This document shows, piece by piece, positions 46,114-57,800 of a stretch of 64,000 bases of DNA. The position numbers and the translations under genes were made by a program. This DNA comes from Benincasa hispida. Its lineage: Eukaryota > Streptophyta > Magnoliopsida > Cucurbitales > Cucurbitaceae. Every line of letters begins with the position of its first letter. Position 1 is the stretch's first letter. The stretch covers positions 47,572,635 through 47,636,634 of the forward strand of contig NC_052353.1 in NCBI RefSeq assembly GCF_009727055.1, in the 5' to 3' direction. The notes beneath the pieces were generated by a model. That model searched no databases, was not told where the DNA came from, and was given only the letters and a program-made list of their open reading frames with translations.

Positions 46114-49100
46114 TGAAGGAACTCTTATACAAGAGTACCTATGAGCAGAAGCAGATCTTTCCAATTCATTGTGACAGAATTTCCACATATACATTCAGAC
46201 ATTCAGCATGCTTTCAGATAAAATACAAGAGAAAAGTAAACATACCAGTTGAAGACTTTCTTCTCGGCAAGACTCACTCTATCCGCAAACGAACTTCTCT
46301 GGCTCTTGCTAGACCAGCAAGCAATCGTTCAGCACCTCCAGTATTCTATCATGAATGGCTTCGCACGAACACCATGAAACGGGGACGACACCACCACTTA
46401 GAGCCCTCAGTATTCTCAGAGTAAGAATCCAAAGTGTGGGCTTTGTTCGGATTTGGTAGAGGTGAGGAGGAAAGGTTATCGTGTACAAAAGATCAAACAA
46501 GTGTGAGAAGTGAACGACTATCATAAAGTCGGGTGCTTGATTGTTTAGGTGAGGTACATGATCGTGTAAGGAAAGATAGGCGATCGTCTATACGATCATT
46601 TAGTTAAGCTCAAGAGCTAAGCGATCGTCTAGGAAAAGGTAAGCGATCGTTTAGAGAATGTGCGCGTGGGTGTGAAATCGTTTAGTAAACGTGATGTGCT
46701 ATTGATGCGTTGTAAATGTGATGCGATTATGGTGTATGTTTGGGGTGATGAGTTATGCATTGCACATGCAAGTTTTCCTAGTAAAACCCAAGTATAAATC
46801 TCACTAGGTTTCCTGGTAAGTCTAGGGTTGAACACAGAGACTACTGAGTTACTATGCGACAGTGAATTTGATTCCTTTACGGTGACAAAAAAAATAAGTT
46901 GGTTGGTATTTTGTTTAAGTATAAATCCTATGCGACGGGTTCGAGTAAAGAGTTGATGAAATAGAGAATTACAATGAGTATGCGATGAAAGGGTTGAGAA
47001 GGGATTTAGCTAACACTTCCTAAGATTGCATTCAAGTTATGCAATCATGCTATAAACACAACAACAACATGTCATCTCTCAATGCAAATGCCATAGTTCT
47101 TATTTCTAGGATGCATGCAATGTATACGATAATGTCGATAGGACTTATGTCTAAGCCTTTATTCTTGTCTATGCGATGATGAATGATGCACACATACACA
47201 AGGTGACCGTATACTATCATATCCTATTTCTAGGGTGCATGTGATGCATAATAGCAAACAGAACTTATGTCTAAGTTTCTATCTCTTGCTTATGTGGTTC
47301 TAATCTAACTCTCTCAAGCCTAGATTCTAATCTGACTCTCTTAAATCTAGATTCTTTCTTTAGACTACTCTCTTAAGTATCTCTGAAGGGTGAATGACGC
47401 ATACATAAGACAAGATGATCGCATAAAGTGAAGATCTTAGTTCATGCTAGCTAAGTACTTCTCAACCCATTCAAAAATTTAGATACTCATGCGAATTGTG
47501 GAGAGATTGAACAAATATTGAAATGAGAATTCCATTTTCTATAAATAAGAAGCAGAATACAAAATAACAATGGAAAGTAGGGATAAGAAGCCCGGTAGCA
47601 ATGTCTTGCTTATCGTGGTTTTTACACCGTCTTTAACTCCAACTCTACCCAGAAGAATATCCTTGCTTTGACAAATGTCGGCCCTCTCTCCTTTTAGAGT
47701 GCTTCCTGACAGTCTTTTGAGCTGTCCAGGAATGTCCTCTCGGCGTCTTCTTCTCTTCGCTCTCCTTCGCCTTCTAAGTATATGAGTAACTACAGACTAA
47801 TGGTTATTTATTTTGTATATGATCTATCTTCTATATGGTGAACTCCTCTAGCGATGGCGGCCTTCGGTATTTATAGAGCTCAAGGTGAAAAAGCTTTTCT
47901 CTCTAATGATTGCAATGATGGGCGGTCATTAAGTCTTCTGCTCTGATGCGCCGATTAATGGTCACCGAAAAGTTGAGTGTACTTGCTACAGTGTGTCGTT
48001 AACGACTTGTCAACTAAATTCGGATTCGACCGTCTTCAGCTTTCCGTCTCATCATGATTTATTAAGCTTTCACCTTGATGCGTCGTCTTTATGCGACCAC
48101 CTTCTTGAGCAACTTCTCGCGATCACATACGATCGTATGACTTTGCGATCACAATCTTGCAATGCGCGCGAGCACCGAATTCCTTGGATCGCAATTTTAC
48201 TTACGCCAATGCATTTTTCCTGCACAAAATAAGTAAATTAGCTGCTTTTATTCGATGGGTGCATGCGATAGCAATATTCTCAGTTTAACGCTTTTGAACA
48301 TGATTTTGTATATTTTTACCGTCGCATTCCCTCATTGTTTTACTTATTTGCACTGTAATAATGTGCATTTCTACCTGTGATCAGTTATCGTATAGGCTCT
48401 CAAGTACTATGCGATCGATTGCCAATCACACCGTGAGCAATTATGCGTTCTCTTGCAAAATGAAAACCATTTTCATTTTATTCTTCAGTTACAAAAATCG
48501 AATTGAACTTCCCACTAACGCATGATTTCGGAGAAAATGATGGGCAATTATCTCATAACTGTCCATTAATAAAATAATAAATATAATCATATTATATTCT
48601 TAACCTGTAGTTTGATATCATATATCAACCATAACGTTTTCTCCTCTACTTGATATAAATCATATTTATATCTAATTTCCTCCAAATTAATGTATCTCAT
48701 ACATTTAGTCAATCATATCATATATAATTGACCAGTTCAATTATATCATATATAATCAAACTCCCTCTTGTCAATTTGAACATTTCAAACTGACCCAAAA
48801 ACTGATTTTCAACTTGTATCCAAGTTACCAAGGGGACCTTATGGACCTATGGCTCGAAGCTCCAACGGTATGTGAACAACTGACTAAATTCTTTAGCCAC
48901 GAGATCCACCATCCGTTAACTGCCAGGCATTCCCCTAAAGACCGATAGCTGAACTCTTCTTACCACAGATATATTTCTGTGTCCATCGGATATAACCAAT
49001 CATGAGTATGATAACCCTTCACAGATGCTCGTAAGTACAGCTGGGCCCTGTAGTACATCTCACTCCTTAAGTACCATTGATCTCTCTAATGAACAATACA

Positions 49101-49865
49101 ACATAGTTCTACTATGTGTGAACACCTCTCAGTGCATGAGAAGGTGTGTGGCGCCACATCGTTCAAGCCCTGGGATCAGCCCTTAAGGAAGCTATCTATC
49201 TACTTACCTCTGCTTCGAGGAAGAAGTGAATTCCATCTTGTGTAGCTGAGTTCCCAGCTCCCAAATCAGACAAATCCCCAAAGTGGCAGGTTTGAGTCGG
49301 TGGCCTGGCCACTCGCATCCATGCAAATCAAAGGACCGCTCTCAATGACAGGAGTTCCCAACTTACTCAAGATTGAGGTCATGTTACCTATGGTCATCCT
49401 AGTGAATTGAAGTCTCTGTCATGAACGGTGTTAATAATGAGAAGTTAACACTTCGTGGTCAGATCTTATACAAACTCTTTGTATAGGATGCCCCCGCTCG
49501 CATGTCTCCTACACGAATGATCAAGATTAGACCATCTGTGACAAGTAACAGCATTTGTAACCATTCCACAAAGCAGGCCGCATTCGTAGCATTACCAGGA
49601 TAAGGTTTCCCTCATATATCTATATACTATAGACCATTTTAGTTATCACTTAAGACATGATCCATTTGTATGTCACCACATACATGCTTAAGTTACATAA
49701 AGACAACCAGGGTATTTAGTTTATTGGTTTGTGGTAAAGCAAATAAAACATTCAAATGTGCAAAGTCAAGAAGTGAAGTAAATATCATATATTACACATC
49801 ACAAGCGTTCGTACAAACTGTTTACAAACTATTGGACACGAGACTTTAGGGCATCATCCTCAACA
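46114..49865 (-). repeat. 5' LTR of copia-A2, split by a gypsy-D solo LTR
   Basis: The two parts (46114-46702 and 48384-49865) together give about 2.07 kb and match 28354-30458 closely along their length. On the - strand it starts TGTTGAGGATGATGCCC and ends GAGTTCCTTCA. CGATCG motifs occur at about 46545-46690. Confidence 0.9.
46703..48383 (-). repeat. gypsy-D solo LTR in the copia-A2 5' LTR
   Basis: It runs TGATGCG to TGATCA on +, 1681 bases. Flanks are GCTAT (46698-46702) and GTTAT (48384-48388); the partner LTR has ACTAT at 28961-28965, so the three are one target with single changes. The TATA box is at 47868-47875. It is clearly more diverged from D1 LTRs than those are from each other. 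Confidence 0.9.
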
Positions 49866-49870
49866 ATGGC

Positions 49871-51015
49871 AACCCATGGTTATATTCTAAACTCAAAGAG
49901 CTTCAAATTACTTGAAAATATCATTTTTAGCACAAGCCAAATGCTCTCAGCTCTTACTTCTTTCAACCCTTAGTCAGTTACTTACTTCTTCATCACCTAA
50001 ATCCCAGGTTTAGAGTTCACAATATATAACTTGAAATCTATTCATTAAAATCTGAAACTTCCTTCTACCTAAAAATTGGAGCTCTTAATTCTTCTTGAAA
50101 TGCTCGAAATTCATCAAACATCACGAACTACCTAATTGAACTTAGAATCTGCACTATCTTGATTCTTCTTTGATTTTCAGCATCAATTTGTTGGAGTTTT
50201 CTTTCAACAGCTCTATATTTTCTTCCTCACTCATCCAGATTCTAGATGGCTCTAAGATCACCTCTTTTGGCTGAGCAAAAAGGGCCAAATTAATGCTCTT
50301 TCCACTGCCCATATCTATAGAGAATTCTACATGAATTCCAGCTTCCTCAATCTTGCCAAGTAACCTCCCTAGCTGGCCTTTTCCTCAAATTTGACTAACT
50401 CTCATGAAGCCACCTCATGCTTCATCCATATTATGTGTCTTTCACCACCCAACACTTAACTTTCAACGTATGGAAGTTCACTTCAAAGCATGGATGTTCC
50501 TTTTCTCCCAATGCATCACTAGGTTTCAAGCTTCTTAATGCATAACGTGTCTCCAAGCCCATCTAACCTCTATGGAAAGCCAACCAATGCATGGTTTGCT
50601 TCTCATCAAGAAAAATCCTTCAAAGTGAGGTTCCTTCACCTCATGACATAGTTTATTTCCTTTCCTTTCAGTACATGGTTGTCTTCAACTCATGCTTGTT
50701 GCATAATTCTCAATGCATGAGGCTCTTTGAGGTGTCTTGCATGTTCTACTTAGCCTACTCCTTAGGTATCCTTTACTCAACGCATGGTGCATCAATTTTA
50801 CCCTTTCTAAGGCTTCTTTGGACACATGGTAGCCCTTTCCATGCATTTAACTTCCCCTCTTTTCCTCCTCCCTTAGTTTTTAAACTCTTCCTCTGAGCAT
50901 GGTTTCTCTACTTGAGTCCAAAGCATAGTTTTTGTGTTTTTCAATTGTGCTATGCATTCAAGTAGGTTGTGGCCTTCCCTAGGGTTCCTTGGTATAACTT
51001 CTTCCCAAATGGTTG
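49871..51015. other. unassigned stretch between copia-A2 and gypsy-E1
   Basis: No gene is supported; the 101-codon frame at 50591-50896 has no recognisable motif. ATGCATGG- and AACGCATGG-like words recur from 50400 to 50950, which recalls the CATGCG-rich LTR of gypsy-F in reverse, so this may be part of an old chromovirus LTR. Copia-A2 inserted in it: the text continues to the left of 28353. Confidence 0.45.
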
Positions 51016-51207
51016 TGATAACTTGTAGAAATATAAGTTATTTATATCATCTTACTTAGAATATGTGGCAATAGGAAGGAAAAGTTGCATCAAACATATC
51101 AAAATTGGCTTAGAAATGTAAAGATTGTAAAAGTATCGAAAACACACCCGCTGACCGCATTGCGAGGGTAAAAAGGATGTCCAAATCTTTTTTTTGCAGG
51201 TAACAGG

Positions 51208-51384
51208 TATCACTGCATGTGACGATTGATCGTGCAAAAAGAGCAATGCATTCTCGGGGATTTTTTATCATTACATGCGATGATTGCTCGTGGACAAAAA
51301 GAGTAATGCATTCTCGGGGATTTTGTATCACCGCATGCAACGATTGCTCGTGGACAAAAAAAGCAACGCATTCTCGAGGATTTC
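51208..51384 (+). repeat. tandem repeat, three units of about 60 bp, in gypsy-E1 left LTR
   Basis: Units start TATCACTGCATG (51208), TATCATTACATG (51266) and TATCACCGCATG (51326). Each holds a CGATTGMTCGTG segment and GCATTCTCGRGGATTT. It lies upstream of the TATA box, so it could serve as a repeated upstream control region. Confidence 0.85.
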
Positions 51385-52241
51385 TGAAATTGTACAGTTT
51401 TTCTGATGTACGACTTGTCAAATTGAACGTGAAGCAGAGCGGACATTCCTACTAAGCCTCGACACCACTGACGCAGGAGGTGCTAAGGTCTATAAATAGC
51501 AACATCAACACCCAGGGAAAAAAAGGAAACACACAGACAAAGAGATGAAAAGAAGCTCTGTGCAAGGGTCATTCTTCCCTCGAGAACTCTCCTAAGAAGG
51601 AAGTTATCCACCTCATTCCTTCATCATGCCGGCAAGAAAAATAGCTCCAATCGGGATCCGTGCCAAGACATTGACACGTTGCTCTCATTTGTTCTTACTT
51701 TCCGTTCATCGATTGTTGTTCATTTCTTGTCTTTCATTCATATCTCTATAACAAACGCTTTATCTTTACCAGTTAATATCATTATCATGTTCATCTTCAT
51801 CTCTCTGTTCAACATAATGCATTCATCTTCCATTTCTCTCACCATGAGTAACTAAACCTCCAGGGTGCGGGGGAAGGATTGAGTGAGTGAGTCAATCCAT
51901 GTTGAAAAAGTCAGCTAAGTTTAGTTAACGCATGCTCAATGGCATCTTCACCTGTGAGAGCAGAAGTGAAAATGCTAATCCACCTCTCGAAAGAAGGTTG
52001 ATAGAATGCGTTAACTAAAGCAAGAAGTATTTCATCCCTGATCATCATAGAGATATAGTGACGCAGGCGATCACCGAGAGGTGTAAGCCAAAGGAAGATG
52101 GAACCTTAGTTGTGTCCTCTACAGGATTGACAAACTTGCGATGTTCTTTTCCCAAACCCGTTCTCACTCTGATTCTATCCACAAGACTTGCCATCAAATT
52201 CTCTCACACACACTTTGCACAACTTCAGATTTATTTACCTA

Positions 52242-52343
52242 TTTATTCATTTATCATCGCATTTTACTCTTTACACGTTTATTCATTTATCATCGCATTT
52301 TACTCTTGATCCGTTTATTCATTTATCATCGCATTTTACTTTT
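52242..52343 (+). repeat. tandem repeat, three units, 36-bp period, in gypsy-E1 left LTR
   Basis: A 30-base core TTTATTCATTTATCATCGCA plus TTTTACTCTT occurs at 52242, 52278 and 52314 with one base change in the last copy. It lies downstream of the TATA box, in the transcribed part. Confidence 0.88.
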
Positions 52344-52630
52344 CAACACCTCACAATCTTAATTTTATTATGGTCTCATATATCACATAATTTTCGCATT
52401 AGCATCGCAAATCCCCATGTTCAACTTCGGATCACTTTGAGAAACTTGCGGTGGAATTATACTTGGTTTCATTGCAAGAAAACTTGTGACACACGTAAAC
52501 TACATGAACGCATTCTACAGTGAATTCTGTAGCATTGCATATATTATCTGGTAGCGTGATTAAGATAAGACATCACATATCATCATCATCATCAACCTTG
52601 TGGTGGCATTACATCCGCACAACAAGTTTT

Positions 52631-52648
52631 TGGTGCCGTTGCTAGGGA
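52631..52648 (+). other. primer binding site of gypsy-E1 (tRNA-Asp type)
   Basis: TGGTGCCGTTGCTAGGGA follows the LTR end after AGTTTTT. It has two changes from TGGCGCCGTTGCCGGGGA. Confidence 0.8.
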
Positions 52649-52738
52649 TTGGCGACTTTAGTGCTGATATTTTTGTGATATTGTACAGGACAGATTTCTG
52701 GAGTATAGTGTGCTTAAGTGAAGAGTAGCTGACAGTGC

Positions 52739-54235
52739 ATGAGTAATGAAACAGATCCAAAATTCAACGCCGACCCAGAAATTGAGAGAACCTTTTGCAC
52801 GAAAGCATGCCAAAATTGTAATAGGTGTCGAAGAGATATGGTGAACAACAACAATGAAAGGCCCAAAGTAAATCAAGGAATGAATCGGCCGCCGCAAGAC
52901 CCAGTCTTCCTGGCTGCTATGCGGTGCCCAATTTATATGATTTTTCACTGGGTATTGCAAGGCCAACAGTGGAAGAAAACGCCAGGTTCGAAATTAAACC
53001 TGTTATTCTGCAAATGATACAAAACGCGGGTCAATTTGGAGGCTTACAAGGAGAAGACCCGCATGCACACCTCACCAATTTTGTCGAGATGTGCAATACA
53101 TTCTACATTCCTGGTGTGACACCCGAAGGCATTAGACTCTATCTATTTCCTTACTCACTTATAGATGAAGCCAAGAAGTGGGCCCATTCTTTTGAGCGAA
53201 CTGAGATTAACTCCTAGGATCAGTTGGTGGAAAGTTTATGGAGAAGTTCTTCCCTCCCGCTGTTAATGCAAGAAAACGATGGGAAACACTATATTTCAAA
53301 CAAGCAGAAAATGAAACCCTGAGCACCGCATGGGGACGCTTTTGACGTTTGGTGAAGAACTGTCCGCATATTGGGATTCCAGATTGCATCCTTATGGAAA
53401 CTTTCTATAATAGCCTGAACAGAGCAACGCAAGCAATCGTAAATGCCTCAACAGCAGGAGTGTTTATGGATAAAACTTATACTAAAGCGAAAGTTATCCT
53501 AGATTGCATATCGTGAAATACAGATGATTGGATTGATGACGGATAGAGAGGTAGAGGTACGAAACGAAGGAAAACAGATAAAGCCATTGTACGAGTGGAT
53601 ACATTGACCACGCTGGCCACCCAGATGGTCGCAGTCACCTCGTTCCTACAAATCATAGCCATAAATCAAGGAGCTCTCTCTCAGAATGTAGCGCAAGCTA
53701 GTACACTGATGCAAGTGGCAGCGATAAGTTGTATACAATGTGGAGAGGCTCATTCAGAGGAAGCCTGCTCGTCGAACCAACAGTTCGTATACTCGATCCA
53801 AATTGACCCTTTTAGCAACACATACAACCCCGATTGGAGGAATCTCCCAACCTCAGTTGGGGAGGAAACACCGACCAGGGAGGCTAGAGGAATCTGTAGA
53901 CCAATTATTTAGGGTAGAGGAAATCCCCCAGGTTTTCATCACCAAGGTCAAGGTCAAAATAATTATCAAAACAGACAACCTCACAACTAACCTTCTTCAT
54001 CCAACACTGCACCAAATTCATCGTACTTAGAATCATTTCTTAAAGAATACATACAGAAGAATGATGCGCTCATGCAATCGCAAGCATCTTCCATTAGAAA
54101 TTTGGAGGTACAGGTTGGGCAACTTGTGACCGAATTGAAAAATAGAACACCTAGTTCATTGCCCAACAACTCAGAAGCACCTGGACCTAGTGGAAAAGAA
54201 CAATGTAAATCGGTGACATTGGGCAGGCAAGTCTG
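52739..54235 (+). pseudogene. gypsy-E1 gag
   Basis: Start MSNETDPKFNADPEIERTF, supported by the inverted copy that begins MSTGTDPEFEVDPEIERTF. After a frame change near 52920: PNLYDFSLGIARPTVEENAR, QNAGQFGGLQGEDPHAHLTNF, EAKKWAHSFERTEIN and a stop at 53215-53217 at the same place as the ITS* stop in gypsy-D1 and in the inverted copy. The capsid C-terminal part (KFFPPAVNARKRWE, KNCPHIGIPDC) lies in a different frame. The zinc finger is C-I-Q-C-G-E-A-H-S-E-E-A-C at about 53730-53770. The end carries a coiled-coil-like stretch (QSQASSIRNLEVQVGQLVTEL). Several frame changes remain. Confidence 0.88.
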
Positions 54236-54716
54236 ATCACCTTCGGGGATGCGCTTGCGGTAATGTTGAAAATAATTTTCAAAAAGCATCCATATAAACT
54301 ATCTTTACGGCTTTGTTACTATCTTTACTACTTTGTTAAAATTAGTTTCCCTTTCAGTCTCTATTTGCGTTGATTTTATTGAATTGAATAAATGATTTTT
54401 GTGAGCATCGCAATGACTTATCATTATGGTTTTGAGATAAGCATTGCAATGTTAGATATACAATGCGATGATGGGTATGCATTACATTGACGGGTATGCT
54501 TTGCATTGATAGTATGCATTGCGCCCATCTTCCATTTAAAAAAAATTAATTAAAATAAAATTTGTGGAGAAGGTAAACGTACGAACGTTTCAGCTCTTGA
54601 GGTTCATTATTGCATAGCAAAAAAAAGGACATCTTTGTCTGCTAGGTCATAATGGAGAGTGGCGCGGTAGGCTTTTTGGATTACCAAGGCCTGCCAGGCG
54701 CACTATCAGTATGCAT
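54236..54716 (+). other. gypsy-E1 spacer between gag and second ORF
   Basis: This is where protease and the rest of pol would be. I find no aspartic protease triad, no RT box and no integrase motif. The text has GCGATGATGGGTATGCATTRC-like near-repeats (54460-54530) and is otherwise AT-rich. Confidence 0.75.
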
Positions 54717-54745
54717 TGGGCCTTTCAAGGCCCAACATATAAAAT
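54717..54745 (+). promoter_or_regulatory. promoter-like block before the second ORF of gypsy-E1
   Basis: TGGGCC (54717-54722) and its inverted partner GGCCCA (54729-54734) form a near-palindrome, followed at once by TATAAAAT (54738-54745). TGGGCY elements (site II) and GGCCCA elements are well-known parts of plant promoters and are bound by TCP-type factors. A C-rich pyrimidine stretch follows the TATA box. The first in-frame ATG (54885) is 140 bases downstream, a normal leader length. The function is inferred from sequence only. Confidence 0.5.
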
Positions 54746-54884
54746 CCTCCCCTCAGCCTCTTCAAGAATACATCCGCATTTTTCACGCAAACCTCCCCAA
54801 AACCCTCTACATATTCAAACCCTACCGTCCGTTCTTCCTTACCCAAAAAAAGCACCACTCTCTTTTTTCCCTTCACTTGAACCC

Positions 54885-57800
54885 ATGGTCGGACAATCGT
54901 CGCATTCTTCTTCCCAACCATCATCCCCATCCAAAGGCCCAGTCTCCGTGCGGGAGGCAACCTTTCTCACCGCCAGTCATCGCCTAGCCCAAACCAGTCC
55001 CCAGAATCACCAGAAAACCCAGGCCGAGAACGGAGAGTGCCCCTACCACCATTCCTGACGTGGCGCTCCCATTACCTCCAACTGAAAGCGAACAACGGAG
55101 AAAGGAAGACAAGAAGGTATTTGGGAGCATCTAAGGTTATTTGGAGAAGGATGGGGGGCTGCCGGAAGCAGGAGTAGTGAACCAGCCCCTACCGTCTAAT
55201 GACATGTAGAAATGCATGTCATCTTCTTTTACTTAGAATTATGAAGGTTGTTAGGTAGAATATGCATCAATCATGTTAGGAATTCACAAGAAAATGAGCT
55301 TGCGTCGATCAACATGATTGAATCTCAGCTAACCCGTTATTTTGCATTATTATGCGTTCAATGTTCTATTTTTGTAGCTAACACAGGAAATGAACGCAAA
55401 CGCAGAAACCGAAGACCACCGCATGTGGAGAAACACACCATCGCAAAGGAAAACGCATCGATCAACGCATGGATATTGCGGTAATCTGCCATATGTGTTC
55501 ATCGCATGGTAGTTTCGCTCATCAAGCGATTGCGGTCATCATGTAGAGTTGCGGTATTAAGCGAATGCGGTAATTGAATGATTGCGGCTAAGTGACAACG
55601 CATTCTAATGGGATCAACACAAGGTTGGTGGAATGAACACATCAACGCATCTACCTCGAGAAAAACCAAAAGATGATGCTGACATTTCACCTACCACGCC
55701 GTTAGTGGCAGAGGTTCAGAAAGGACTAATGCACCGAACGTCAGACTCAGAGCAGTCCATTAATGTTGTCAGCGACCCAAGCTCTATAAATAGAAGCTGG
55801 TGAGAAAAAATTCAAAGGATCCAAGGTTTTCGCTTGAGGTTTACCTAGGGCGGATCCTTGCGATCCAAACGAATGCGTGAGAAGAAGTTTGAGAGTTCTT
55901 CACCTCCTTCAACCATTCCGAGTGACGACCGGGGCCTTTGACCGGAGCTAGATCTCGAGAGAGTCTGTTCCTCCGCCCATCCATGGCACCACCGACAGCC
56001 TTGATGCACCTCCGCTGGAAGCAATTCTTTGCTTCCAGCCAGTCATTTCATTTTTCCTTTCTCTTCTTATATTGTATTGTATGACATTTTATAATTAAGG
56101 AATTAATACAAATTTTTTCAATGCATTTCTGTGTTTCCTTTGACTCCATCTCCATCCTCTCTGCTTAGCATCTTTTCTTTCATTGCAAAACTTAGTGAGA
56201 CTGCTAGAGTATTGCATACTTAGTCATGTGGATTAGAGATATGAAGCATGTAGTAAACCACCGAGAGGTGTGCGTTGCGTGAGTGTGTGAGAAAACCTTA
56301 TTTGCTTAGTGTGAAGCTGTGGCAACGCCTGTCTATAGGCTAACGCAATGCTTATCTATGAGTAAAGTCAGCAACAACCAACTGCTTGGGAGGGTAAGTG
56401 GTTGGTCACATTAAGCAATGTATGCACTGTTCACTAGAGATAGGAATAATCTTGCGTCAACCAAGTTCATGCGGTTACCTTGTCTTATGTATGCGCCCAT
56501 CACACCTTTAGAGCTGCTCGAGAGAGAGTCTAAAGAAAGAACCTAATGACTCAAGAGAGCTAGGTTAGAATCGATGCTCGAGAGGGCTAGATTAGGTTTG
56601 CATAAGCAAGAATAGGGACTTAGGAATAAGCTCTGTTTGTTATTACACAGCATATGCACCTTATGGAGAGGACAATGGCTGCATCCAGGAAGTAGGATAT
56701 GGTGGCCGTATGCGGTCATCTCGACATTTATGCATACACACCGTATATGTCCTAGATTTAGGCTTTAAGTGTGTGTAGCATGATCGCATAGCTTGCGTTG
56801 ATTAAGGTTGCCCTTGCGGTCACTCTTAAGGGTTGCAATGAAATCATCTCCACATTTTATCTATTTTCCCATACATTTATTTCATGTCAAGTGTTGTCGT
56901 ATCTCTACCTCTCATGCATATTCTCATTGCGTTGTCTGTTAAATAGGAGTAGGAGTAGGATTAACTTAGTAACCCCTCCAAAATTCTTTTATTTAACCGC
57001 CGCATGCACATCATCGCATACATTTAGCTACAAGTCCCTGTGTTCGACCTCGGATAACCCGAGAAACTTGCGTTCATGTTATACTTGGCGTGAACGCAAG
57101 AAAACCTTTGACAGGACGCATGGTCATCACATACATATGTTGGCGCATTTTCATTCCAACGCATGACCATCAATGCATGACTATCAACGCGTATCTTAGG
57201 AACATGCATCGCATACCGCATCCCCGGGATTTTGGTTGTCAAGTAAAATTAACTTCTAATTTCCCACCATCACTGTTGGAGGAGGAGATGGTTTCGGCGT
57301 CACTTAGGATGGCCCTCACAATCTTGGATCCTAAGGAGAATGCCTCGGCAGACTCCAATGAGGGACCCATTAGGGCTGTTTTGGAAGACGTGGAGGCGCG
57401 GATGCGGGTGGAGCAACCCGAGAAAGAGGCGGAAAAGGGAGTCGATGATCAACGGGCAGAGGAAGATGAAGTTTCCTAGAGAGAAAAAGAAAGGAAGAAG
57501 AAGAGGAGAAGTGAGAGAAGGCAGCACAGGCGGGAAGAGAAACGCCTGAGAAAAGAAGAAGAACGGAGACAAAGGGCAGAAAGCCTAGACTTCAAAGGAG
57601 AATCCACCACCACAAGGGTGGAAGGGGGGATGTCAGTGCAACTTGAACCATTATAGCAGCAACAAACCTCATGGCTGCATTCAAGATTAGTTGCGACGGA
57701 GGCTCAACTTCGAGGTTCGGACGTTAAAGAAGATCCTGACATTTCCCCACTTATGCGGCGTCGCAAGGGGAATACGCCGCTAGGGTCCACAGAAGACCCA

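Larger units (their letters stand above)
28354..49865 (-). mobile_element. Ty1/copia LTR retrotransposon A2, 21.5 kb with nested insertions
   Basis: The two outer LTRs (28354-30458 and 46114-49865) are of the copia-A type and share TGAAGGARCTCTTATACAAG at one end. They are flanked by a perfect 5-bp duplication ATGGC (28349-28353 and 49866-49870). Between them on the - strand: primer site, leader, gag, a copia-B/copia-C patchwork, integrase C-terminal part, RT, RNase H interrupted by gypsy-D1, PPT and 3' LTR. Protease and the N-terminal half of integrase are absent. Subtracting insertions leaves a copia element of roughly 10 kb. Confidence 0.92.
51016..52624 (+). repeat. gypsy-E1 left LTR
   Basis: It starts TGATAACTTGTAGAAAT and ends GCACAACA just before the primer site. 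The TATA box TATAAATA is at 51491-51498. It contains two tandem repeat arrays (51208-51384 and 52242-52343) that the right LTR lacks. A (CAT)n run lies at 52578-52594. Confidence 0.88.

Noticed and set aside
50591..50896. 101-codon frame in the unassigned stretch, hydrophobic
   Set aside because: No motif, no conserved partner, no promoter context. The region carries LTR-like repeated words.
54706..54960. 84-codon frame on the - strand opposite the start of the second ORF
   Set aside because: Antisense to a promoter-like block and a start region with supporting features on +; no motif of its own.
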